This document shows, piece by piece, positions 9,647-19,190 of a stretch of DNA of 64,000 nt. Numbering within the stretch: position 1 is the first letter of the stretch; each line of letters begins with the position of its first letter. The notes below the pieces were generated by a model. That model searched no databases. It saw nothing but the letters and a program-made list of their open reading frames with translations, and had not been told where the DNA came from. This DNA comes from an uncultured Eubacteriales bacterium. Its GTDB lineage: Bacteria; Bacillota; Clostridia; TANB77; CAG-508. The position numbers and the translations under genes are program-made. The DNA is taken from contig CAJKVH010000001.1 of NCBI GenBank assembly GCA_905203305.1, forward strand, positions 1-64,000, in the 5' to 3' direction.

Positions 9647-10330
9647 CTAATTCCCCTTTTTATTTTCTTTCTTTTGACAAAAAATTTGACCTTTGCCATC
9701 ATAAGTAACAAGCAAAGCCTCTTCTGGCTTAAATCCAAACTTTTCGACTTCTATTAAAAGCCAATTATAATCTTTATCAATTTTCTTTAAATTTTCATTC
9801 ATAATTTTGCCATCAACAACCAAATCATAAGGAAGGCCCTCATAATCAGGCATTATATTAAAATCCTCTGGAATTGTTTTTCTTTTATTAGGCTTTTCTA
9901 TAACTGTTACCTGTCCACTTGTTTCTAATATTGCATACTCAACATCCCCAATATTTATTACATCTTTCGCTCTTAATCTTTCTTGTAATTCATTTAAAGT
10001 AAATCTTTCTTTAATTAAGGCTTGTTCATCAATTTTTCCTCTATAAATTAAAATCCTAGGTTTTCCACATATTGCTTCTCTTGCTCTTATGCTTTTTAAA
10101 TTTATTGTTGATATTATTAGGTGCATAACAAGTAAACCTATTATTGGAACAATACCATTTGAAATTGGAATTCCAGTTTCTGTCATCGGAATTGATGCTA
10201 GATCTGCAATCATAATTGCTATTGCTAGCTCAAATGGCTGAAGCTGTCCTATTTCTCTTTTTCCCATAAGTCTCATTACTATTAATACAACTATATATAA
10301 AATAATTGCTCTTACAAAATTTATAAGCAT
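9647..10330 (-). CDS. YetF/DUF421-family membrane protein
   Basis: A 227-residue membrane protein. Three N-terminal transmembrane helices include RLMGKREIGQLQPFELAIAI, which is the signature of the DUF421/YetF/YcaP family. The C-terminal cytoplasmic domain contains LNELQERLRAKDVINIGDVEYAILE and SGQVTVI, both typical. Members have been linked to spore germination and stress in Bacillus, but the biochemical role is unclear. The start follows AGGAGAAAAAAT. It forms a two-gene operon with the DUF4363 gene. Confidence 0.88.
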   Translation of the reverse strand: MLINFVRAIILYIVVLIVMRLMGKREIGQLQPFELAIAIMIADLASIPMTETGIPISNGIVPIIGLLVMHLIISTINLKSIRAREAICGKPRILIYRGKIDEQALIKERFTLNELQERLRAKDVINIGDVEYAILETSGQVTVIEKPNKRKTIPEDFNIMPDYEGLPYDLVVDGKIMNENLKKIDKDYNWLLIEVEKFGFKPEEALLVTYDGKGQIFCQKKENKKGN

Positions 10331-10469
10331 ATTTTTTCTCCTTTTTTGTTTATTTTTTCATTTTTTTTAGGTTTTATTCTCACTTTGAATAAAAAATTTT
10401 AAATTGTAAACAATATTTTTATATAGCTAAAAAAATAATTTTAAATATAAATAAAAAGGAGGATGAATT

Positions 10470-10847
10470 ATGTCTGACACTCAAACTCAATCCAAAACAT
10501 CTAATGGAACAAGTACTGTATGGCAAATAATAGGCAGACTTGTTGCTGCTGCTATCGTTTTAGCTATTACTGCTTTTTTTACACCTGGTTTTGCTATTAA
10601 TAATATTTGGTCTTTAGCAATTGCAGCTGTTGTTTTAACAGTTTTAGATTATTTAATAGTTAAATTTACAGGTATTCATGCAAGTCCATTTGGAAAAGGT
10701 TTTGTAGGATTTGCTTTAGCTGCAATAATTTTATATGTTACACAATTTTTCGTTGCAGGTTATACAATTTCATGGATGTCCGCAATTATTGGTGCTTTAA
10801 TTTACGGTGTTGTAGATTATTTTTTACCAGGCAATCAAGAAATGTAA
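10470..10847 (+). CDS. Small phage-holin-4-like membrane protein
   Basis: A 125-residue protein with a polar N-terminus (1-20) and four predicted transmembrane helices at about 24-42, 46-65, 75-95 and 100-118. Residues such as DYLIVKFTGIHASPFGKGFVGF and YGVVDYFLPG resemble the small 4-TM phage-holin family (holin_4 superfamily) members found as chromosomal genes in sporulating Firmicutes. There are no phage genes nearby, so a lysis role is not implied. AAAAGGAGG precedes the ATG. It stands alone, transcribed against both neighbours. Confidence 0.6.
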   Translation: MSDTQTQSKTSNGTSTVWQIIGRLVAAAIVLAITAFFTPGFAINNIWSLAIAAVVLTVLDYLIVKFTGIHASPFGKGFVGFALAAIILYVTQFFVAGYTISWMSAIIGALIYGVVDYFLPGNQEM

Positions 10848-10856
10848 ATTTAACTA

Positions 10857-10889
10857 AAAAAATCAGGCAAAATTCTGCCTGATTTTTTA
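10857..10889. terminator. Bidirectional hairpin terminator
   Basis: An ATCAGGCA / TGCCTGAT stem with A-run and T-run flanks lies between two convergent genes. Confidence 0.85.
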
Positions 10890-11552
10890 TATTTTTTCTA
10901 CTATTTCATTTTGATTTTTATAAATTTTATTTGATCCTATAAATCCCCTTACACAAGATAATGGATAGATATTTGTTTTTCTTCCAATTATACTTCCTGG
11001 ATTTAAAACAGACGAACAGCCAACTTCTACGTTATCTCCAAGTATTGCTCCAAATTTTCTTAAATTTGTTTCTATTTTTTTATCATTATATTTCACACTT
11101 ACATTAGACTTATCTGATTTTAAATTTGATATTATACTTCCTGCACCCATGTGTGATTTGTACCCTAAAATAGAATCTCCTACATAGTTATAATGTGGTA
11201 CTTCACTATTATTAAATATAATTACATTTTTAAGTTCTGTAGAATTTCCTACAACTACATTTTTTCCAACTATTGCATTTTCTCTTATAAAAGCTGAATG
11301 TCTTATTTTAGCATTTTCATCAATTATACATGGTCCACCAATAAATGCTGTTGGAGCAATTTCAGCAGACTTTGCAACCCATACGTTTGGAGCTTTTTCT
11401 TCATATATGTTTTTGTCCAATGTTTCTCCAAGTTCTATTATAAATTCACTAATTTTATTTATTACTTCCCATGGATATGTAACATTTTCAAAAATTTTAT
11501 TTGCTATTGTTTCATTTAAATTTAAAAGATTTTTTACTTCAAGTTCTTGCAT
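10887..11552 (-). CDS. Left-handed beta-helix protein, UDP-sugar pyrophosphorylase partner
   Basis: A 221-residue protein with hexapeptide-repeat (left-handed beta-helix) sequence from about 60 on: VWVAKSAEIAPTAFIGGPCII, AKIRHSAFIRENAIVGKNVVVG, ILGYKSHMGAGSIISN. This is the LbH layout of GlmU-like and UDP-GlcNAc pyrophosphorylase-associated proteins. Its start overlaps the end of the UDP-sugar pyrophosphorylase gene by 19 bases, so the two are translationally coupled and probably work together in nucleotide-sugar synthesis. No nucleotidyltransferase domain of its own is visible. Acyltransferase activity is possible but not shown. Confidence 0.78.
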   Translation of the reverse strand: MQELEVKNLLNLNETIANKIFENVTYPWEVINKISEFIIELGETLDKNIYEEKAPNVWVAKSAEIAPTAFIGGPCIIDENAKIRHSAFIRENAIVGKNVVVGNSTELKNVIIFNNSEVPHYNYVGDSILGYKSHMGAGSIISNLKSDKSNVSVKYNDKKIETNLRKFGAILGDNVEVGCSSVLNPGSIIGRKTNIYPLSCVRGFIGSNKIYKNQNEIVEKI

Positions 11553-12623
11553 CTTTCTAAATTCCTTTCATAAATTTCTTTTGCAGATTCTGGACTATCT
11601 TTTCCTTCTTTATTTTTTATTGGTGCAAATTCTTCATCTCTATCTACTCTCATAACAAGCATATCATCTAAAAATTCAAATCCGTCAAATATAAAAGTCT
11701 CAAATTTATACAATCCATTTTTTATTGCTACATGATATTTTAAGTCATTATTCGCGATTATTTCTATGGCTTCTAAACTTAGTAAATGGCTTATAAAATT
11801 TCCTTCTCCATATTCAAGTTCTCCATCATTAAGCCTTTTTTCTCTCATTTCTTCTGACATATCAATATATTCTATAGTACTTGGTTTTCCATTTTTCTTA
11901 CAAAATACACCAACTTTTTCTTCTGGATAAGCTTTTACAATAGATTTTGATGCAACTTTCATATTTTTGCTAATTGTTAGTCCAATAAATAATGAATCAA
12001 TTGGATTTACCATAATATTGTCAACTCCACAAATATAAACCCATTTAATTTTTTTAGCTTTCATATCATCTATTATACCTTGATCTTTCATAGCTTTATA
12101 TACTCCGACCGTTTCCATTAGATCCTGTTTTTATTTTACCATTTTCTACTACTTCTTCTCCATCTTTAGTTAATATTGGAAGCTCCCCTTGAATAAAAAA
12201 TTTTACTTTTTCTTTGTCATATCCAAAATAATTATTCTTTTCAAAAAATGCTATTGTTTCATCATTATTTTGGTTACTTGTCATTATGTACCAATATGGA
12301 AGTATATTATACATTTTTCTAGACTTTTCTAAATTTTCTTCTAAAATTTCGAAAATATATTTTCCATTTTTTCCAATATCTAGCTTGAATGTTCCCTTAG
12401 GGCCTTTCCATCCAAGTCTTGTTCCTTGCCCTCCTGCCATTGTTACAACTGCATATTCATTATTCTTTATTATTTCTTCTCCAATTTTTTCAAAATGTAA
12501 CTTTTCTTCTTCATTTAATTTTTTCTTATCAACATAATCAATTGGTGTTATTTTACCTAAATCGATTTTAACTTCTTTTTTTGTTTCTTCAAATATTTTC
12601 TTTGCTAATTCTGTCTTTGACAT
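11534..12623 (-). CDS. UDPGP-family pyrophosphorylase, +1 shift at CGG
   Basis: A UTP-dependent sugar-1-phosphate uridylyltransferase of the eukaryote-like UDPGP/AGX family, 362 residues after the shift. Residues 62-80 carry MAGGQGTRLGWKGPKG, the nucleotide-binding loop. The CGG at 12105-12107 would end frame 0 three residues later; skipping its C gives TGSNGNG-GVYKAMKDQG and then IKWVYICGVDNIMVNPIDS, the family's second nucleotide/sugar region. Thus the shift sits in the middle of the catalytic core. The ATG at 12623 follows AAGGGTG. Substrate is probably GlcNAc-1-P or Glc-1-P. Confidence 0.87.
12105..12107 (-). other. CGG +1 frameshift site (UDP-sugar pyrophosphorylase)
   Basis: Context GGT-CGG-A becomes GGT-GGA (Gly-Gly173) in the NGNGGVY substrate loop. 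Confidence 0.87.
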
Positions 12624-12700
12624 TTTTATCACCCTTATTATTATATTAAAATTACCAGTTTATTTTACACCACAAATAAAAAAATAGCAAGTATTCTATT

Positions 12701-12798
12701 TTCCCATTTGGGGACGGAGTTTTTCCGGGAAATAAAATCGCTATAACTCAGCATTTTCTTGATATATTTCCCGAAAAAACTCCGTCCCCAAATGGGAA
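12701..12798. repeat. Inverted pair of TTTGGGGACGGAG repeats
   Basis: Two 33-base arms in opposite orientation (12701-12733 and 12766-12798) flank a 32-base loop, making a long perfect or near-perfect hairpin. It ends just before the guaA promoter and is the most complete copy of the dispersed repeat family in this window. Confidence 0.9.
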
Positions 12799-12803
12799 AA
12801 GTG

Positions 12804-12832
12804 TTGCTAAATCTTACAATATATGATATAAT
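12804..12832 (+). promoter_or_regulatory. Sigma-A-type promoter of guaA
   Basis: TTGCTA, a 17-base spacer and a perfect TATAAT, about 30 bases before the guaA start. Confidence 0.75.
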
Positions 12833-12862
12833 AGTAAATATTTTAAATGGAGGTAGAAAATC

Positions 12863-14401
12863 TTGAAAAAAAATGAACTAATTTTAATACTAGATTTTGG
12901 TGGACAATATAACCAATTAATAGCTCGTAGAGTTAGAGAGTGCAATGTATATTCTGAAGTTGTTCCTTTTGATATTTCTTTAGAAAAAATTAAAGAAAAA
13001 AATCCAAAAGGTATTATTTTTACAGGTGGACCTGCTAGTGTATTTGGAGATGACAGCCCTAGATGTGATAGCAAAATATTTGAACTTGGTATCCCAGTTT
13101 TAGGTATTTGCTATGGTATGCAACTTATGTCATACACTTTAGGGGGAAATGTTGCATCTGCAAATAAACGTGAATATGGAACAACTGAAGTTTCAATTGA
13201 TAATAGCTCAAAATTATTTGAAGGTTTTGGAAACACAAATGATTTCTTAATGAGCCACACAGACTTTGTAGAAAAAGTTCCAGAAGGATTTAAAAATATT
13301 GGACATACATCATCTTGCCCAAATGCTGCAATGGAAAATGAAGAAAGAAAATTATATGGTATTCAATTCCATCCAGAAGTTAATAACTCTGTAAATGGAA
13401 CTAAAGTTATTAAAAACTTCTTATATAATGTTTGTAACTGCTCTGGAGATTGGCAAATGTCTTCATTTGTAGAAGATTCTATAAAAAAATTAAGAGAAAA
13501 AATTGGAGATGGAAAAGCTTTATGTGCTCTATCAGGTGGTGTTGATTCATCAGTTGCAGCTATTCTTTTAAGCAAAGCAATTGGTAAAAATTTAACATGT
13601 ATATTTGTTGACCATGGTCTTCTTCGTAAAAATGAAGGTGACGAAGTTGAAAAAATATTTAGAGAACAATATGATATCAACCTTATAAGAGTAAATGCTG
13701 AAGATAGATTCTTAGCAAAATTAAGTGGTGTAACAGATCCTGAACAAAAAAGAAAAATTATAGGTGAAGAATTTATAAGAGTATTTGAAGAAGAATCTAA
13801 AAAAATCGGAACAGTTGATTTTCTCGTTCAAGGTACAATTTATCCAGATGTTATTGAAAGTGGACTTGGAAAAAGTTCTGTAATTAAGAGCCATCATAAT
13901 GTTGGAGGACTTCCTGATTATGTTGATTTTAAAGAGATTGTTGAACCTCTACGTAATTTATTTAAAGACGAAGTAAGAAAAGTTGGATTAGAACTTGGTA
14001 TTCCAGAAAACCTTGTTTTCAGACAACCATTCCCTGGTCCAGGTCTTGCAATTAGAGTAATAGGAGATATTACAAAAGATAAATTAGATATCTTAAGAGA
14101 AGCTGATTTTATCTTTAGAGATGAAATTGCAAAAGCAGGTCTTCATAAATCTATTAATCAATATTTTGCAGTTCTTACAAATTTACGTTCAGTTGGAGTT
14201 ATGGGAGATGAACGTACTTATGACTATACTGTAGCATTAAGAGCTGTTGAAACAACAGACTTTATGACAGGATTATGGAGCAAAATTCCTTATGATATTT
14301 TAGAAAAAGTTTCATCAAGAATAGTTAATGAAGTAAAACATGTAAATAGAGTAGTTTATGATATTACATCTAAACCACCAGCAACTATTGAATGGGAATA
14401 A
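12863..14401 (+). CDS. guaA: GMP synthase (glutamine-hydrolysing)
   Basis: Converts XMP to GMP using glutamine and ATP. The 512-residue protein has the class I amidotransferase domain (1-190) with nucleophile GICYGMQLM (C83) and IQFHPEV, the ATP pyrophosphatase P-loop LSGGVDSSVAA (about 225), and the dimerisation domain ending TSKPPATIEWE. Start is TTG at 12863, eight bases after GGAGG; no better start exists. It is preceded by its own promoter and a long inverted repeat, and ends in a bidirectional terminator. guaB lies nearby on the other strand. Confidence 0.97.
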   Translation: MKKNELILILDFGGQYNQLIARRVRECNVYSEVVPFDISLEKIKEKNPKGIIFTGGPASVFGDDSPRCDSKIFELGIPVLGICYGMQLMSYTLGGNVASANKREYGTTEVSIDNSSKLFEGFGNTNDFLMSHTDFVEKVPEGFKNIGHTSSCPNAAMENEERKLYGIQFHPEVNNSVNGTKVIKNFLYNVCNCSGDWQMSSFVEDSIKKLREKIGDGKALCALSGGVDSSVAAILLSKAIGKNLTCIFVDHGLLRKNEGDEVEKIFREQYDINLIRVNAEDRFLAKLSGVTDPEQKRKIIGEEFIRVFEEESKKIGTVDFLVQGTIYPDVIESGLGKSSVIKSHHNVGGLPDYVDFKEIVEPLRNLFKDEVRKVGLELGIPENLVFRQPFPGPGLAIRVIGDITKDKLDILREADFIFRDEIAKAGLHKSINQYFAVLTNLRSVGVMGDERTYDYTVALRAVETTDFMTGLWSKIPYDILEKVSSRIVNEVKHVNRVVYDITSKPPATIEWE

Positions 14402-14403
14402 AA

Positions 14404-14434
14404 AATAAAGATGCGAATTAATCGCATCTTTATT
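14404..14434. terminator. Bidirectional terminator after guaA
   Basis: An AAAGATGCGA / TCGCATCTTT stem with flanking A and T runs lies between two convergent genes. Confidence 0.85.
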
Positions 14435-16437
14435 TATTTCTGCTCTCCTTTGCATTTTTCTTCATCTTTCTTTTCTGCTTCTTTTAATTTAAAATCTATC
14501 ATTTTTTTATAATCTTCTAATTGATTATTTATAAAATCATGGTATTGACTTCTGCTTATTTCTATTACATATGTTTCATCAGATAAAAGTTCATCTTTTC
14601 CTTGTGCAATTCTGTCTTTTCCACATTGTCTTATATCCTCTATCATAGATTTAACTTCATCTCTAATTTGAATAACACTTGTTTCAGAATAATATTTTTC
14701 AACATTTTGCAATGGTCCGAAAAATTCTATTCTTACAGAATTCCCATCATATTTTGCCGAAAAATATCTTGGTGTACTTTTTAGCAGTTCTTTTCTCCAT
14801 CTTATTAATCCCATTTCTTTTCCTTCTTCAGTAACAATTGCTTTTTCTAATGTTTTATATTCTTTTATCCTTTTAGCTAAAGCATCATTTATCCTAATTG
14901 CCTTTATTTTTGGAACAGATTCTCTTTTAGATGGTTTTAATAAATATTTTTTATAGCTCAACCTTTTTATTTCTCTTTTTTTCTCGTTTTTATTATCTAT
15001 TCTTCCACTGCCATATGCCGCACTACCTCTGCTTGCAACTCTATCTCTATAATGTGTTGTTACCTTTATTTCAAAGTTTCCTCCATCATAATGAATAGAA
15101 ACATATCCGTTAGGTTTTATTTTTTCTTCTCCTTCTATGTTTTCTATTCCCATAATTTGCTCAATTATGTTTTTTAAATAATAATCCATTTCATATTTTG
15201 CAGTTTCAAATTGTAAAGGATCACTTAATCTTGCATTTAATCTTATTAAATTTGTTGTTAGTTTTTGTAAGTTTTCAAAAGTTATATTTCCATAAGAGCC
15301 TTTGTCTATTTCACAGTTTTTATATTCTCTTAACAAGTTATGTAAGTTTGTCCAAACGTTATTATAAACAAGTCCTTCATATTGCCCATCTTTTTTAAAT
15401 TCAAGTTTAGTTAACTGATATAATACCAATATTAAAAGCTGACAATATTTCTTTTCAATACTTTCTTCTTTTTTTGAATTTCCTGTTTCAATCATTGCAT
15501 CTACATCTTCTTTTTTTAGATGTTCAAGTATAGGAACATATAATCCTACTTTTTCCTTGTCAACTTTACCTGTTAATAGTTCAACTAATTCTTCATTTTT
15601 CCAAGTTTTTCTTGATCTAAATAAATTCACTTTTGCTTTTATACTTCTTAAGTTATTTTTCTTTATTGTTAACATTTCTTCTGATAATGAACCTTTATTA
15701 TCTTTTATTTCTTTTTCTAAATTTTCCTTTTCTTCAATTAATTCATAAATAGCTTTTTGTATTTCTCTTTTTAAAAGCTCTTCACACATTATTCTCATTG
15801 ACTGATTTATTGGAAAATCTGCACTTTTTCCTGGATCTTCTTTGTTATAAATATTGATGTTTTCTTGTATTTTAGCACAGTTTTGTTTCATTTCATCAAG
15901 TCTTTTTTTAGATGCTTCTTTACTCTCTTCTACTGTTAAAGTTTCATCTAACTCTGAAGATAATCCATACATTTCGAATGAATTTATAAAATTAACAACT
16001 AGTTGCATTAAGTCTATATTTGATTTTCTCTCATTATATAAACTTTGAATTTTATCAGATCTAAATACATTATAAAATTCTTCTGAATTATGTATTCTAT
16101 CTAATATTATATTAAATGCAATAATGTCTCCACTTTTTTTATTTTCTCTACCCTGTCTGCTATTTTTCTTTTCTATGCTTTCGGGAGATTTTACTCTCCC
16201 GATTATTGATGTATCTAATATTCCTTTTGTTGTATCATTCAAAGAAAATAACAATCCAGATATTAGCATAATATTATAATAAACATATTCTCCTGACCTT
16301 AGGAAATTTGTTCTATTAGACATTTCACGGCTATTACGGCAATATGCCGCTTCTTGTATAGCCAAATGTTTTATTATTTCTGCTTTTTTATCAATTTTGT
16401 CTGGTGTAACTTTTAAACTTTCTTTAAAATCTACCAT
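14434..16437 (-). CDS. Unknown 667-residue charged protein between guaA and guaB
   Basis: I do not recognise this protein. It has no signal peptide or clear membrane helices, is rich in Lys and Glu, and has probable coiled coil around 225-290. Near residue 440-480 a stretch GYVSIHYDGGNFEIKVTTHY followed by RDRVASRGSAAYG resembles the YxSIH...EIQIRT...AEYGxAAH core of RelA/SpoT synthetase domains, but the upstream ATP-binding motifs of that family are not evident. It follows guaB by 20 bases on the same strand, probably in one transcript. The guanine-nucleotide neighbourhood makes the weak resemblance worth testing; no function is claimed. Confidence 0.6.
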   Translation of the reverse strand: MVDFKESLKVTPDKIDKKAEIIKHLAIQEAAYCRNSREMSNRTNFLRSGEYVYYNIMLISGLLFSLNDTTKGILDTSIIGRVKSPESIEKKNSRQGRENKKSGDIIAFNIILDRIHNSEEFYNVFRSDKIQSLYNERKSNIDLMQLVVNFINSFEMYGLSSELDETLTVEESKEASKKRLDEMKQNCAKIQENINIYNKEDPGKSADFPINQSMRIMCEELLKREIQKAIYELIEEKENLEKEIKDNKGSLSEEMLTIKKNNLRSIKAKVNLFRSRKTWKNEELVELLTGKVDKEKVGLYVPILEHLKKEDVDAMIETGNSKKEESIEKKYCQLLILVLYQLTKLEFKKDGQYEGLVYNNVWTNLHNLLREYKNCEIDKGSYGNITFENLQKLTTNLIRLNARLSDPLQFETAKYEMDYYLKNIIEQIMGIENIEGEEKIKPNGYVSIHYDGGNFEIKVTTHYRDRVASRGSAAYGSGRIDNKNEKKREIKRLSYKKYLLKPSKRESVPKIKAIRINDALAKRIKEYKTLEKAIVTEEGKEMGLIRWRKELLKSTPRYFSAKYDGNSVRIEFFGPLQNVEKYYSETSVIQIRDEVKSMIEDIRQCGKDRIAQGKDELLSDETYVIEISRSQYHDFINNQLEDYKKMIDFKLKEAEKKDEEKCKGEQK

Positions 16438-16457
16438 AAAATTCCTTCTTTACTTTT

Positions 16458-17951
16458 TTATATTTCTCTTACTGTTAAATCATGTGCTGAACCTTCTTGA
16501 ATACTTAAGCTTGAAACTGGAGTTAAAATAGCTTTTTCATGGAATTCTTCTAAGTTTTTAGATCCACAGTTTGACATTGTTGATTTTATCTTCTTAATTG
16601 TAACATTTAAGTTATCTTTAAGTGGTCCTGCATATGGAATATAAGAATCAACCCCTTCAACAAATGACATTTTTTCATTTTTAGAACCAAGGTCATATCT
16701 TGTCCAGCTTCTTGCTCTTTTTGATCCTTCTCCCCAATATTCTTTAACAAATTTTCCATCTAATTTTATTTTTGTTGTAGGACTTTCATCAAATCTTGCA
16801 AAATATCTTCCCATCATAACAAAGTCACATCCCATAGCTAATGCTAAAGTTATATGATGGTCATGTACTATTCCTCCATCTGCACATAATGGAATATATA
16901 TTCCTGTTCTTTTTGCATATTCAGCACGAGCTTCTGCAACATCTATAATACTTGTTGCTTGTCCTCTTCCGATTCCTTTTGTTTCACGAGTGATACAAAT
17001 TGAACCTCCACCAATTCCTATTTTTATAAAGTCTGCTCCTGCATCTGCTAAGTAATAAAATGCTTCTTGGCTTACTACATTTCCTGCACCAATCTTTATT
17101 TTTCCATTGTATTTTTCATGTACCCATTCTATAACTTCTTTTTGCCATACTGAAAATCCATCTGATGAATCTAAACATAGTATATCAACACCTGCTTCTA
17201 CCAAAGCTGGTATTCTTTCTTCATAATCTCTAGTATTTACTCCTGCACCTACTAAATAACTTTGATTTTCATCTTGAAGTGCTAGTGGGTTTTCTTTATG
17301 TTGCTCATAGTCTTTTCTAAATACTAATGAATTTAAGTTTCCATTTTCTTCTATTACTGGTAAACAGTTTATCTTCTTTTCCCAGATTATGTCATTTGCT
17401 TCTGATAAAGTTAATCCTACTTTTGCATATACTAGTTTTTCTACTGGTGTCATTATTTCTTCTACTTTTTTGTCTAAACTATCTCTTGTTAATCTGTAAT
17501 CTTTACTTGTTATTATTCCAAGTAATTTTCCTTTTGCTGTTCCATCTTCTGTTACTGGTATTGTAGAATGGTCACTTTCTTCTTTTATTTCTAAGATATC
17601 TCTTAATGTATCATGTGGTTTTAAGTTCCATTTGCTTCTTACGAATCCTGATTTTGATTCTTTTACATGTCTTACCATTGCTGCTTGTGATTCTACTGAT
17701 TGTGACATATATATAAATGCAAGTCCACCTTCTCTTGCTAATGCTACTCCCATTTCTTCTCCAGAAACTGCTTGCATTATAGCTGATGTGAATGGTACAT
17801 TTAAGTACATTGATGCTTCTTCCCCTACTTTATGTTTTACAAGTGGTGTTCTTAATGATATTTTATCTGGTGTACACTCCCTTGTTGTTAATCTTGGTAT
17901 TAATAGATATTCGTTAAATGTCCTAGATGGCTCTGTTAAATATGTTGCCAT
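16458..17951 (-). CDS. guaB: IMP dehydrogenase
   Basis: Oxidises IMP to XMP with NAD, the rate-limiting step of GMP synthesis. The 497-residue protein has a TIM barrel interrupted by two CBS domains (about 95-215, with ITSKDYRLTRDSLD). The catalytic loop is GIGGGSICITRETKGIGRG, the IMP phosphate-binding region is CADGGIVHDHHITLALAMGCDFVMMG, and the flap carries RARSW. It starts 12 bases after GGAGGAATAAAA. guaA is transcribed toward it from the other side of the unknown gene; regulation by a purine riboswitch is not apparent in the leader. Confidence 0.96.
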   Translation of the reverse strand: MATYLTEPSRTFNEYLLIPRLTTRECTPDKISLRTPLVKHKVGEEASMYLNVPFTSAIMQAVSGEEMGVALAREGGLAFIYMSQSVESQAAMVRHVKESKSGFVRSKWNLKPHDTLRDILEIKEESDHSTIPVTEDGTAKGKLLGIITSKDYRLTRDSLDKKVEEIMTPVEKLVYAKVGLTLSEANDIIWEKKINCLPVIEENGNLNSLVFRKDYEQHKENPLALQDENQSYLVGAGVNTRDYEERIPALVEAGVDILCLDSSDGFSVWQKEVIEWVHEKYNGKIKIGAGNVVSQEAFYYLADAGADFIKIGIGGGSICITRETKGIGRGQATSIIDVAEARAEYAKRTGIYIPLCADGGIVHDHHITLALAMGCDFVMMGRYFARFDESPTTKIKLDGKFVKEYWGEGSKRARSWTRYDLGSKNEKMSFVEGVDSYIPYAGPLKDNLNVTIKKIKSTMSNCGSKNLEEFHEKAILTPVSSLSIQEGSAHDLTVREI

Positions 17952-18055
17952 TTTTATTCCTCCTTATTTTTTATTTTTTGATTCGTTTTTCAGTTATACT
18001 CTATTATACTACATTTTTAGCCATTTTGTAAACCTTTATTTGATATTTTTTACTC

Positions 18056-18085
18056 TTGTTTTTTTATATTTGTTTATGATATAAT
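18056..18085 (+). promoter_or_regulatory. Probable sigma-A promoter for GHMP gene
   Basis: TTGTTT, an 18-base spacer and TATAAT, about 33 bases upstream of the 18119 start. Confidence 0.5.
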
Positions 18086-18118
18086 AAAACCCTATCTTTT
18101 TTAGAAAGGAATGTTTAT

Positions 18119-19132
18119 ATGTTTCAAATTGGAGAAAATATAGTTTTGAAAAAAACTTTTAACAATGCATCTTTAAAACAAGAAAAAGTTACAATCTTGT
18201 CGCCTGCAAGACTTCACTTAACAGCTTTAAATCCAAATAAGATGATCATGGAAAAATTAGGTGGAGGTGGAATGGGCCTTGCGCTTGATTTCAACAATAT
18301 TATATCAGTTGAAGCTTTGCCTAGTTCTGATAATGATATTATTTACCATTCTAAAACAGCAGTAATTAAGCACTGCCTAATTATTATGCGTAAGCTATTT
18401 AACTCTAACATCCATTTTAAAGTTACTGTAAAATTTGATGAAAATATGCAAGAACATTGTGGTTTAGCATCTAATTCTATGTTATCAAATGCAGTAATTT
18501 ATGGAGTAACTTGTCTTTTTGGAAATCCATTATCTAAAGAAGATCTAATTGAAATTTTAGATAATAATTTTGTTGAGGAAAAAGATGGATTTTTAGTTAG
18601 AGACATTTGTACTGGTATTGCTCATAGTACATGTTCATTAGGTGGTTTATGCATTATTTCAGATAACGGAAAATTAATAAAAAAATTTGATTTTCCAACT
18701 AACTATAAAGTTTTTTTAATAAAAACAAATAAGGTTAATAATTTAACCAATATAAAAACTCAAGAAAATATAGTTGATTTATTAAGAAAATTTGATAGAA
18801 ATACTTTTACTAAGTCATATATGATTTTAAATGAATTAATACCTGCATTAAATAAAAATAACTTTGATGTTCTTTTTAAGCAAAATCATATTTTTCAACA
18901 TTTTGATGATTATCAAAATATTTTAAATTACTATTTTATTAATGATTTACCTACTTCTAAAGTATTGTCTAATTTTGAAAATATACCAAATAGTATGTCT
19001 GGTCTTTCTACAAATGCTAAGTTTTTATATGTTATAAGTTCTGATACTAAATTAATTGAAAAAATTTGTATAGAAAATAATTTAGATTTTAATATTTATT
19101 CTGTAAATAACAATGGTGTACATATTATTTAA
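18119..19132 (+). CDS. GHMP-family protein, MptG-like
   Basis: A 337-residue GHMP-superfamily protein. Residues 28-50 contain SPARLHLTALNPNKMIMEKLGGGGMGLAL, which resembles the N-terminal strand and loop of beta-ribofuranosylaminobenzene 5'-phosphate synthase-like proteins, and CGLASNSMLSNAVIYGV is the GHMP glycine/serine-rich substrate/ATP loop. RDICTGIAHSTCSLGGLC may be the third motif. Methanopterin is not expected in Clostridia, so the substrate here is unknown. Monocistronic, with its own promoter and a terminator. Confidence 0.65.
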   Translation: MFQIGENIVLKKTFNNASLKQEKVTILSPARLHLTALNPNKMIMEKLGGGGMGLALDFNNIISVEALPSSDNDIIYHSKTAVIKHCLIIMRKLFNSNIHFKVTVKFDENMQEHCGLASNSMLSNAVIYGVTCLFGNPLSKEDLIEILDNNFVEEKDGFLVRDICTGIAHSTCSLGGLCIISDNGKLIKKFDFPTNYKVFLIKTNKVNNLTNIKTQENIVDLLRKFDRNTFTKSYMILNELIPALNKNNFDVLFKQNHIFQHFDDYQNILNYYFINDLPTSKVLSNFENIPNSMSGLSTNAKFLYVISSDTKLIEKICIENNLDFNIYSVNNNGVHII

Positions 19133-19140
19133 AATTAAAA

Positions 19141-19171
19141 CAAGGGAGCAATTTTGCCCCCTCTTTTTTTG
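19141..19171 (+). terminator. Terminator after GHMP gene
   Basis: A GGGAGCAA / TTGCCCCC stem with one mismatch followed by seven T. Confidence 0.75.
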
Positions 19172-19190
19172 AGTTAAAACTAACTCATTA

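Noticed and set aside
10470..10847. Prophage remnant because of the holin-like gene.
   Set aside because: No integrase, capsid, terminase or endolysin gene lies around it.
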